Source of the DNA: an uncultured Clostridia bacterium
GTDB lineage: Bacteria > Bacillota > Clostridia > Christensenellales > UBA1242
Reading direction: 5' to 3'
NCBI GenBank assembly: GCA_944381225.1
Contig: CALWKJ010000030.1
Coordinates: 1 to 11,946 of the forward strand
Length of the DNA stretch: 11,946 nt
In this document: piece by piece, positions 6,885-11,946 of the stretch
Layout of the letters: the number at the start of each line of letters is the position of its first letter
Numbering within the stretch: the stretch's first letter is position 1
Program-made: the position numbers and the translations under genes
Notes under the pieces: generated by a model
Database searches by the model: none
What the model was told of the DNA's origin: nothing
What the model saw: only the letters and a program-made list of their open reading frames with translations

Positions 6885-7778
6885 ATGTTATTTAAAAAAA
6901 CATTGGTGCTATCTGATGTAAATGGTGGCAATGAAAAAGCTGTTGCAAGTTTTGAAAAAGAAGACGGAGACATTGTTGGACAAATTAAATTGTACAATTT
7001 TCACAGCGAACCTAGTGGTATTTTGTCATTGGGACTAAAAGAGGATGAAAGAGTTGTAAAAGCTGGCATGACAAGAATTGCAAATTCAAAATATTCATTT
7101 AGATTTAACACCCCGTTAAACTTAGAAGAGTTTTCTTGTGCAGTGATTAACATTAACCATGGAGAGGTAAAACCAATTTTGCATGGTTCTACGCAAAATA
7201 CGAAAATAAGTGATCAAATATTAGCGCAGGCTGTTTTAGAAATGGAAGGCGCAAAAGATATGGAACAATGCAAAAAGGTGTTGGACGATAATAAAATTGA
7301 ACTTGAAGACCAACAGAGCATAGAGCAAGAAATAGATGACAATATGAGAAAAACTGACTGCCAAGAAAAATGTTCAAGTTGTAAATATAGGTATGCGTTT
7401 TTTTCTAAGGAAGAACAACAAGAAGATGACAGGGAAACATTTTATGACAGTATTAGTGAAGATATTGACAAACTTTTTTCAGCACACCAAGAGGAAGAAT
7501 TTTTGTCGCAAATTATTCCGTTTTCAAAATGGGTGAAAATAGAAAATGATGAAAATGACGATTATTATGTCCTTGGGTTAATATATGAAAACGATAACGT
7601 AAAATACATATGCTATGGAGTTCCTGGAATATATAGTGAAAATCCTCCAAGAGAATTAAGGGGATATGCTGAGTGGTTGCCATTGGACAGTACAAAAGAA
7701 AAAGAATACGGATATTGGCTAACTTATCAAGATGCAGATTCTGGTGAAAATGTAAAGGCAAATTTCACAGTTGTATAA
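6885..7778 (+). CDS. Two-domain protein of unknown function with a Cys cluster
   Basis: I do not recognise a function. The 297-residue acidic protein has no signal peptide or membrane segment. Residues 1-105 look like a beta-rich N-terminal domain (repeated short strands such as GQIKLYNFH and KYSFRFNT). Residues 110-155 are charged and probably helical. A cluster C159-x3-C163-x2-C166-KYRYAFF follows. Residues 215-284 form a second compact domain with YYVLGLIYEND, KYICYGVPGIY, PPREL, WLPLD and GYWLTYQDA, an arrangement I associate with uncharacterised clostridial proteins. The start is fixed by AGGAGA, 7 nt before the ATG. It has its own promoter region and is separated from rsmA by 76 bases and from the next gene by 177. 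Confidence 0.7.
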   Translation: MLFKKTLVLSDVNGGNEKAVASFEKEDGDIVGQIKLYNFHSEPSGILSLGLKEDERVVKAGMTRIANSKYSFRFNTPLNLEEFSCAVININHGEVKPILHGSTQNTKISDQILAQAVLEMEGAKDMEQCKKVLDDNKIELEDQQSIEQEIDDNMRKTDCQEKCSSCKYRYAFFSKEEQQEDDRETFYDSISEDIDKLFSAHQEEEFLSQIIPFSKWVKIENDENDDYYVLGLIYENDNVKYICYGVPGIYSENPPRELRGYAEWLPLDSTKEKEYGYWLTYQDADSGENVKANFTVV

Positions 7779-7788
7779 ATGTTTTAGA

Positions 7789-7817
7789 TTGACAAAAAAT
7801 TAACAGATATATATAAT
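7789..7817 (+). promoter_or_regulatory. Perfect-consensus sigma-A promoter
   Basis: TTGACA (7789-7794), exactly 17 nt, TATAAT (7812-7817). This is the best promoter in the window. Its transcript would start near 7824 and carry a leader of about 130 nt before the guanylate-kinase-like gene. Confidence 0.7.
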
Positions 7818-7875
7818 ATAGTATGGTTGAATGTGTTGTTAAATAAAGTTTTTATTAAAAAATAAAATGCTTTGT

Positions 7876-7904
7876 TTGTCAGCACATTTGTGTTAAAATA
7901 AAAT
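7876..7904 (+). promoter_or_regulatory. Second, inner promoter before the guanylate-kinase-like gene
   Basis: TTGTCA (7876-7881), 17 nt, TAAAAT (7899-7904). Transcription from here would start near 7911, giving a leader of about 45 nt. It would make two stacked promoters for one gene. Confidence 0.4.
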
Positions 7905-7955
7905 AGTTTATCAATAAATGTAAAATTATACAAAACTATTTAAAAAGGGGTTATT

Positions 7956-8531
7956 ATGCTTATTATTATATCTGGCTCAGCAGGAGTTGGTAAAAACACA
8001 ATTATAACAGCGATATTAAAAAAATACAATAATATTAAACTTGTAAAAACATGCACAACAAGGCGACCTCGAAGCACAGACGCAGATATGCAAAATCCTT
8101 ATTTGTATTTAACAAAGGAAGAATTTGAAGATAAAATTAAAAATGGCGAAATGTTCGAATATGAAGAAATTCATGAAAATTTTTATGGAATGTTAAAATC
8201 ATCCGTTGATGAAATAAAGAAAAAAGAAAATCATTTTATAAAAGATATCGGAGTATTGGGGCAAATAAATCTAAAACGGGCTTTAAAAAGCAAAGTTGAA
8301 GTGCTATCTATATTTTTAACTGCTCCAAAAGAGGAATTAATTAAAAGATTAAAGGCTCGTGGTGATCATGATATTGATTTAAGAATGTCTAGAATGGAAT
8401 TTGAATTGGGATATGCAAAAAACTATGATTATGTTATCGAAAATAATAACCTAGATAAAACCATAAAAAAAATTGAAGCTTTAATAAAAAAGCATGAAAA
8501 AATTGAACAGAAAAAATTAAAGAAGGCTTAA
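7956..8531 (+). CDS. Divergent guanylate kinase homologue
   Basis: Guanylate kinases convert GMP and ATP to GDP and ADP. The 191-residue length and motif order fit the family: P-loop GSAGVGKNT (7-15), TTRRPR (34-39), LTKEEFEDKIKNGEMFEYEEIHENFYG (52-78), RLKARG (131-136), a lid arginine in RMSRMEFE (143-150) and YDYVIEN (157-163). Several substrate-site residues deviate: the GE after PR reads TD, the T/S after YG is M79, and the Asp of the I-D-x-Q-G motif is replaced by Gly (IGVLG, 98-102). The C-terminus is a lysine-rich helix. It does not sit with rpoZ or dinG-like neighbours, the common context of gmk. It may be the genuine but divergent Gmk or a paralogue with altered substrate. An AAAAGGGG site precedes the ATG. 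Confidence 0.75.
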   Translation: MLIIISGSAGVGKNTIITAILKKYNNIKLVKTCTTRRPRSTDADMQNPYLYLTKEEFEDKIKNGEMFEYEEIHENFYGMLKSSVDEIKKKENHFIKDIGVLGQINLKRALKSKVEVLSIFLTAPKEELIKRLKARGDHDIDLRMSRMEFELGYAKNYDYVIENNNLDKTIKKIEALIKKHEKIEQKKLKKA

Positions 8532-8550
8532 ACAAGCCTTCTTTTTATTT
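8521..8550. terminator. Bidirectional intrinsic terminator
   Basis: AGAAGGCTT (8521-8529) pairs perfectly with AAGCCTTCT (8534-8542) around a 4-nt loop and runs into TTTTATTTTT. The stem includes the last codons and stop of the guanylate-kinase-like gene. A-rich sequence to its left gives a U-run on the minus strand, so it can also stop the convergent membrane-protein gene that ends at 8552. Confidence 0.88.
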
Positions 8551-8551
8551 T

Positions 8552-9760
8552 TTATTTGTTATTTAACATTCTGTTTTTGCGTTTTTCTTCGCGTTGCTTT
8601 CGTTCTACAATAGATTCTCTTTCGTTTTTAATTTGCCCCATAAATGAAAAACCAAATATAAAATTTCCTAAAAAAACATAAGTAATAATTTTTTTTGCAA
8701 TTTTGTTGTCTTTATTAAAGATATTTTCGTCATTAATTAAAGCTTGTTTTTCCATTTCAAATGTTGCGAATAAACAAAATAATGTCATAATTAAAGGTAT
8801 TAAGCAAAATACTCCCCACAAAGAACCATATGGATTTCTAATTATTGCTGCCAAAATAAACAAAATTAAAAATCCTTGCATGCAACAAACAGTTTTTGTT
8901 GCAAAAGCGTATAAATCAAAAAAATCATTTTTCTTTAATTGACTATCTTTAGCTTGAAAATTTTCATTTGAATAACTATAACTATATTTTTTAAATATTT
9001 TCGATAAAATATAGGTAATTACAAAAGAAATTATTAAAAATATAGGAATAATAATTAAAAGATGCCATGGAAAATTAACTCTTATTCCAATGCTGGCAAG
9101 AGTTTGGGAATATGTCATTTCACTAAAATTGCCTTCTCTTATTACAAGAGATAAAGTCATACAAATTGATAAAGCGCAAATATATCCAGCAATCGCATAC
9201 CAAAAGTTAAGCATGTTTATTTTTATATCTTTTGTTTTTAAAAGGTATAGAGGAATAAAAATTAGCGCAGTATTGAAAAGCATTGAAATAATATTTAATA
9301 TGTGGTAATAATTGTCATTCAAGCTTATTATGTTGGCAGAAAATAATGATATGAATGCGCTTGGAAGCCCAACTCCAAGCAATGAATAATTTAAAAACTC
9401 AACAAATTTAAATTCTTTATTGGAAAAAGCGCTAATAAATAAAACTACACATGACAATATAATCATTATGCTTGGTATATCAAGCCCAAACGCTAATTTT
9501 AAATATCGTTCTACATTGTGATTTTCAGCATTTATTAAATAAGCTCTTAAAACGTTAAAGATAATTTTTATCAAATACATTATTATTAAAAACGAGGCTA
9601 TTGTTATTTTTGTTATTTTGGTTGCCTTTTTTGATTTTGTTGGAACTAAAAAAAATAGCCCAACAACAAAAACTAAGGTTAAAATGGGAAATAACACACG
9701 GAAAAGTGTTGTTATTTCAATAAATTCACCCTCATAACTAAGTGGTATTAAATTAAACAT
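8552..9760 (-). CDS. YwaF/TMEM164-like polytopic membrane protein with C-terminal extension
   Basis: Integral membrane protein of 402 residues and unknown function. Hydrophobic segments lie near residues 20-39, 51-71, 95-112, 122-142, 153-174, 184-207, 231-254, 288-308, 314-334 and 357-374. Residues 20-250 match the landmarks of the YwaF (TMEM164-like) family as I recall it: a DIPSIMIILS segment where YwaF has LPLELCSI, then FVEFLNYSLLGVG, then HILNIISMLFNTAL where YwaF has its FxxH, and FPWHLL for GPWPYYLL. The conserved His of the fifth helix appears to be replaced. Residues 285-380 add three more helices, and the tail is strongly charged (NERESIVERKQREEKRKNR). The AGAGAGGG site fixes the start. 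The family assignment is by eye and unproven. Confidence 0.6.
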   Translation of the reverse strand: MFNLIPLSYEGEFIEITTLFRVLFPILTLVFVVGLFFLVPTKSKKATKITKITIASFLIIMYLIKIIFNVLRAYLINAENHNVERYLKLAFGLDIPSIMIILSCVVLFISAFSNKEFKFVEFLNYSLLGVGLPSAFISLFSANIISLNDNYYHILNIISMLFNTALIFIPLYLLKTKDIKINMLNFWYAIAGYICALSICMTLSLVIREGNFSEMTYSQTLASIGIRVNFPWHLLIIIPIFLIISFVITYILSKIFKKYSYSYSNENFQAKDSQLKKNDFFDLYAFATKTVCCMQGFLILFILAAIIRNPYGSLWGVFCLIPLIMTLFCLFATFEMEKQALINDENIFNKDNKIAKKIITYVFLGNFIFGFSFMGQIKNERESIVERKQREEKRKNRMLNNK

Positions 9761-9791
9761 AAAAGCCCTCTCTTTTTATAAAACTATAAAA

Positions 9792-9833
9792 TAAGTATAT
9801 CATAAGTATATCAACACACAATTATATTTGCAA
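9792..9833 (-). promoter_or_regulatory. Promoter with tandem 11-bp repeat before the 402-residue membrane protein
   Basis: On the minus strand TTGCAA (9828-9833), 17 nt, TATACT (9805-9810). The -10 lies inside one of two head-to-tail copies of TGATATACTTA (9803-9813 and 9792-9802). The tandem copies offer two possible -10 boxes 11 bp apart, or an operator spanning the start site. Confidence 0.45.
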
Positions 9834-9842
9834 ATATTTTGC

Positions 9843-10409
9843 TTATTTATGTTTTTCTATCATACTAAAATTTTCATGACTAAATTTAGCAAAGTATATT
9901 TTTTCATTTGATAGATTAAGCGTGCCTTTGCAAAAAAATTTCCCAAATTGTTCGCCTTTGTTTTCATCTAAATTTACAAATGTTATATCGTAAAAATTGT
10001 AGCCTAAAATGTTTAAAAACGGATTAATGTAAAACAGGTCATTTTTAATATAAACAATTCCGATTAAAACAATGACTATTACAAAAACAACAAACATGCT
10101 TACTCTTTCAAGTTCAAAACTAAGTGCAAAAAGCACAAAAAGTGAAAAATATCCCAAAAAATATTGTTCAGTAATGCAATTTTTATTAATAATTTTGATT
10201 TTTGTTGATTTTGTTTCTTCGTGTTTAATTGATTTTATTGCTCCATATATTCCACAAATGATTAAAAAAATTAACAAAATTATTGAAAATGAGTTCAAAA
10301 CATTAAAAGATAAATTGTCATTTAAAATATCAATTAAAATCTTAACTAAAACCAAAAAATATAAGGGGACAAAAGCACTTAAATATAATAATATTTTTTT
10401 TAAAATCAT
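9843..10409 (-). CDS. Four-helix membrane protein of unknown function
   Basis: No function is recognised with confidence. From the ATG at 10409 it has 188 residues with hydrophobic segments near 5-27, 40-60, 82-100 and 104-122. A short conserved-looking motif YINPFLNILGYNFYDI (127-142) follows, then a soluble C-terminal portion of about 45 residues. The plan of four helices, an NP-x-L-x-x-x-GY-x-x-Y motif and a small cytoplasmic tail recalls uncharacterised membrane proteins, possibly KwaA of the Kiwa anti-phage pair, but no KwaB-like gene is adjacent. An upstream ATG at 10445 overlaps a likely -10 box (TATTAT, 10444-10449), so the internal ATG is preferred. Neither start has a clear ribosome site. 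Confidence 0.55.
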   Translation of the reverse strand: MILKKILLYLSAFVPLYFLVLVKILIDILNDNLSFNVLNSFSIILLIFLIICGIYGAIKSIKHEETKSTKIKIINKNCITEQYFLGYFSLFVLFALSFELERVSMFVVFVIVIVLIGIVYIKNDLFYINPFLNILGYNFYDITFVNLDENKGEQFGKFFCKGTLNLSNEKIYFAKFSHENFSMIEKHK

Positions 10410-10443
10410 ATTTGTATTATTTGCTAAAAATAAAAATATAAAC

Positions 10444-10472
10444 ATAATAAAAATAATTACATTAAAATTGAA
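10444..10472 (-). promoter_or_regulatory. Likely promoter for the four-helix membrane protein
   Basis: On the minus strand TTCAAT, 17 nt, TATTAT (10444-10449). It places the transcription start just downstream of the first in-frame ATG and so supports the ATG at 10409. Confidence 0.35.
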
Positions 10473-10497
10473 TATTCGTTCAACTGTAAATTATTTA

Positions 10498-10532
10498 ATA
10501 ATAAAAGGCAATTTTAAACTGCCTTTTATTAT
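10498..10532 (-). terminator. Intrinsic terminator after the DUF378 gene
   Basis: Bases 10498-10510 pair with 10520-10532 over 13 bp, with the G/C part GGCA-TGCC next to a 9-nt loop. On the minus strand TTTTATTATTAAAT follows the core. The right arm starts within the stop region of the DUF378 gene. It insulates that gene from the membrane-protein gene downstream. Confidence 0.75.
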
Positions 10533-10744
10533 GCTTTAAAACTCAAAGTTCCAGCTGAGTAAATTATTGAAAACAAGAGCCATAGTGCTGACAAAAATAC
10601 TAAAATGTAAACAATAGAACTCCACACGTTTGGTTCTTCGCCAAAGATAGCAGACACAAGGTTGTAATTAAAAATTCCAATTAATCCCCAGTTTAAGCCA
10701 CCTATTGCAAGTAGGATAAAAGCAATGTAATTTACAACAACCAT
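10529..10744 (-). CDS. DUF378 family small membrane protein (YuzA-like)
   Basis: Protein of 71 residues with two membrane helices. The family signature IGGLNWGLIGIFNYNLVSAIFG (14-35) and the second helix IVYILVFLSALWLLFSII (44-61) are both present, and the length is normal. The function of DUF378 is unknown. The ribosome site AAAGGAG lies 9 nt before the ATG, on the minus strand. It is transcribed away from the arsR-type gene from an overlapping promoter and ends in its own terminator, so it is a single-gene unit and a candidate target of that regulator. Confidence 0.88.
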   Translation of the reverse strand: MVVVNYIAFILLAIGGLNWGLIGIFNYNLVSAIFGEEPNVWSSIVYILVFLSALWLLFSIIYSAGTLSFKA

Positions 10745-10773
10745 TTTAATTATCTCCTTTTATTTTTTTGATT

Positions 10774-10797
10774 TTGCAATCAATTTTAGTATTGCAA
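10774..10797. promoter_or_regulatory. Inverted repeat in the DUF378 leader
   Basis: TTGCAAT (10774-10780) and ATTGCAA (10791-10797) are a perfect 7-bp inverted repeat 10 nt apart, in the region that would be the 5' leader of the DUF378 gene. It could be an operator with arms one turn apart or a short RNA hairpin. Confidence 0.35.
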
Positions 10798-10806
10798 GAA
10801 AAAAAA

Positions 10807-10856
10807 ATATTATTCTTATTTGTTTTGTTGACAAAAAGTAAAGCAAAGGTTATTAT
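10807..10856. promoter_or_regulatory. Back-to-back promoters with overlapping -35 boxes (DUF378 / arsR-type gene)
   Basis: Plus strand: TTGACA (10828-10833), 17 nt, TATTAT (10851-10856) towards the regulator. Minus strand: TTGTCA (10829-10834), 16 nt, TAATAT (10807-10812) towards the DUF378 gene. The two -35 hexamers overlap in the near-palindrome TTGTTGACAA, so two polymerases could not easily occupy both promoters at once. Confidence 0.55.
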
Positions 10857-10861
10857 TATAA

Positions 10862-10877
10862 TTGAATAATTTTTCAA
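10862..10877. promoter_or_regulatory. Candidate ArsR operator at the start site
   Basis: TTGAA (10862-10866) and TTCAA (10873-10877) are inverted around an AT-rich 6-nt centre and coincide with the predicted transcription start of the regulator gene. ArsR/SmtB repressors often bind such AT-rich dyads close to their own promoter. Confidence 0.35.
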
Positions 10878-10938
10878 CCATAAATATTTTATTGCATTGG
10901 AATTATAAAAAATTTTAGATTGGCTTGGGAGGTATTAA

Positions 10939-11298
10939 ATGGGCAAAAGCATAAAAAAATGCGATTGTAATATTTTACATGAAGATGTTGTTAAAATTTA
11001 CAAAAAAGGGTTTTCAAATAGTAAGTTGTTGTTGGATTTAAGTAAATTTTTTCATTTGCTTAGTGACAACACAAGAATAAGCATTTTAAGCGTATTAGAT
11101 AACAACAATGTTTGCGTAAGTGATTTGGCTTCAATTTTAGACATGACTAAAAGTGCAGTGTCTCACCAACTTATTGTTTTAAAAAAGGCAAAATTTGTTA
11201 GTTCTCAAAAAAAGGGGAAAGAAATTTATTATTCATTTTCAAACGAATATGTAAAAAATATTTTTGAATTGGCAATAGAAAATTTGAGGCAAAATTAA
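10939..11298 (+). CDS. ArsR/SmtB-family winged-helix regulator
   Basis: DNA-binding repressor of 119 residues. The core is typical: FFHLLSDNTRISIL (37-50), VCVSDLASILDMTKSAVSHQLIVLKKAKFV (58-87) with the recognition helix, and the wing KKGKEIYYSF (91-100). The N-terminus has C8-x-C10-x3-H14, reminiscent of the alpha3N metal site of CadC-type sensors, but only one Cys (C59) remains of the CVC motif in helix alpha3, where the second is Ser61. The alpha5 site is not conserved (NEY for DxH, N115 for His). Metal sensing is possible but altered. GGGAGG (10927-10932) fixes the start. No metal exporter or arsenic gene is next to it in the window. It has its own promoter and terminator. Confidence 0.88.
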   Translation: MGKSIKKCDCNILHEDVVKIYKKGFSNSKLLLDLSKFFHLLSDNTRISILSVLDNNNVCVSDLASILDMTKSAVSHQLIVLKKAKFVSSQKKGKEIYYSFSNEYVKNIFELAIENLRQN

Positions 11299-11315
11299 AA
11301 TTGCTGTGAATTAAA

Positions 11316-11347
11316 AAGTCACAAATTTGTGGCTTATATTTTTTTTT
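11316..11347 (+). terminator. Intrinsic terminator of the ArsR-type gene
   Basis: AAGTCACA (11316-11323) pairs with TGTGGCTT (11328-11335), including one G-T pair, around AATT. A run of nine T follows after ATA. It ends the single-gene unit 18 bases past the stop codon. Confidence 0.8.
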
Positions 11348-11379
11348 ATTATATTTATAATAATATCGACGTTTTATGC

Positions 11380-11409
11380 TTGACATTGTCGAAAAGTTTT
11401 TTTTATAAT
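11380..11409 (+). promoter_or_regulatory. Sigma-A-type promoter for the surface-protein gene
   Basis: TTGACA (11380-11385), 18 nt, TATAAT (11404-11409). The -35 is flanked by an inverted pair TCGAC (11366-11370) and GTCGA (11388-11392), which stands out in AT-rich DNA and could be an operator. The leader is about 67 nt and holds a GCTTG...CAAGC pair and a GCAAATTTGC palindrome. Confidence 0.6.
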
Positions 11410-11482
11410 GTGTTTGTAAAAATGCTTGTTTGGGTTGTGCATCAAGCGTAATAAATGCAAATTTGCAGTTAAGAGGTTAAAT

Positions 11483-11946
11483 ATGTCAAATATGTCAAAA
11501 AAATTTAAAATGATTTTAATGATGTTCATATCTTCCGTAGCGCTAACTTTGGCAGTGGTAACGGGAGTTTATGCTTTGTCGTCTATTAATCAAACAACAA
11601 CAGGAGGATTGCAATTCGGCAAGGAAACATATCCACTTGTTTTAAACATTGGAGAAGGAGCAACTCTTAGCGGAGATGAAATTAATAGTTATACATATTC
11701 AAGCACAAGCGCTTTCGCATTGCCAGACAGTTCCTATGCAACAAAAACTGGCTATACTTTTGCTGGTTGGTATGAAAATCAAGATTTAACTGGTCAGGCA
11801 GTAACCTCCATTCCTGCAAAAACAAGGGGAACAAAAACGTTTTATGCAAAGTGGGATACGGCATCTATAGTTGTAACGTTAGACCCAAATGGTGGAAACG
11901 TTTCTCCAACCTCTTTGACAGTAAAATACAATTCAACCTATGGCAC
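11483..11946 (+). CDS. Secreted/surface protein with Listeria-Bacteroides (InlB B) repeats, 3' truncated by the window
   Basis: The frame is open from ATG11483 to the window end (154 codons plus 2 bases). AAGAGG lies 6 nt before the start. Residues 1-32 are a signal peptide: basic MSNMSKKFKM, hydrophobic ILMMFISSVALTLAVVTG, and a likely cleavage after VYA. Residues 51-124 form a first InlB-type B repeat with the diagnostic GYTFAGWYENQDLTGQAV (90-107) and TKTFYAKW (117-124). A second begins with VVTLDPNGGNV (130-140) and VKYNSTYG. Such repeats occur in Gram-positive surface adhesins and extracellular proteins of gut bacteria. The rest, including any cell-wall anchor, lies outside. The TGVYAL...GLQFG stretch loosely recalls SipW-dependent exported proteins; this is only a suggestion. 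Confidence 0.85.
   Translation, partial: MSNMSKKFKMILMMFISSVALTLAVVTGVYALSSINQTTTGGLQFGKETYPLVLNIGEGATLSGDEINSYTYSSTSAFALPDSSYATKTGYTFAGWYENQDLTGQAVTSIPAKTRGTKTFYAKWDTASIVVTLDPNGGNVSPTSLTVKYNSTYG

Noticed and set aside
7824..7955. Riboswitch or small RNA in the leader before the guanylate-kinase-like gene
   Set aside because: The leader is AT-rich, with only imperfect pairing and no terminator-like hairpin with a T-run. No known riboswitch core is visible.
10072..10539. Plus-strand 155-residue frame opposite the four-helix membrane protein
   Set aside because: The AT-rich Lys/Ile/Asn-rich translation has no domain and runs through the promoter and terminator of minus-strand genes. The minus-strand frame has a coherent four-helix pattern.
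11682..11864. Minus-strand 60-residue frame in the surface-protein gene
   Set aside because: It is antisense to a frame with a clear signal peptide and InlB-type repeat signatures.

Overview
The window reads as chromosome of a low-GC, endospore-forming Firmicute, most likely an uncultured member of Clostridia. The evidence is very AT-rich DNA, strong GGAGG-type ribosome sites, sigma-A-like promoters, the spore-maturation pair spmA/spmB, and a holB-ricT-trmN6-rsmI ... tatD-rsmA order that is a reduced version of the Bacillus subtilis holB-yaaT-yabB-yabC-metS-yabD-rnmV-ksgA neighbourhood. TGA is used as a stop, so the code is standard.

Layout. Positions 1-660 hold no gene. They carry two identical, minus-strand copies of the 5' half of a tRNA-Thr(GGT), exactly 100 bp apart, and a third decayed copy in the same register. 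Positions 719-4050 are a tightly packed plus-strand operon for replication and RNA modification: DNA polymerase III delta' (holB), the Fe-S RNA-maturation factor ricT, an m6A tRNA methyltransferase (trmN6/yabB) and 16S rRNA methyltransferase rsmI. Positions 4073-5141 hold spmA-spmB on the minus strand, where B. subtilis has metS. tatD and rsmA follow on the plus strand from 5216. After them come a two-domain protein of unknown function with a Cys cluster (6885-7778) and a divergent guanylate-kinase homologue (7956-8531) behind a perfect-consensus promoter and a terminator.

The right part (8552-11946) is less conserved. It holds three minus-strand membrane proteins: a YwaF/TMEM164-like protein with a C-terminal extension, a four-helix protein of unknown function, and a DUF378 protein. 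A divergent ArsR-family repressor gene shares overlapping -35 elements with the DUF378 gene. At the right edge is the start of a secreted or surface protein with Listeria-Bacteroides (InlB-type) repeats, cut by the window end.

The housekeeping genes need little comment. The most unusual signals are the 100-bp-period tRNA-half repeats, the divergent guanylate kinase, the back-to-back ArsR/DUF378 promoters, and promoters that abut the start codons of holB and spmA. I see no complete phage, CRISPR array, insertion sequence or clearly recognisable multi-gene defence system.
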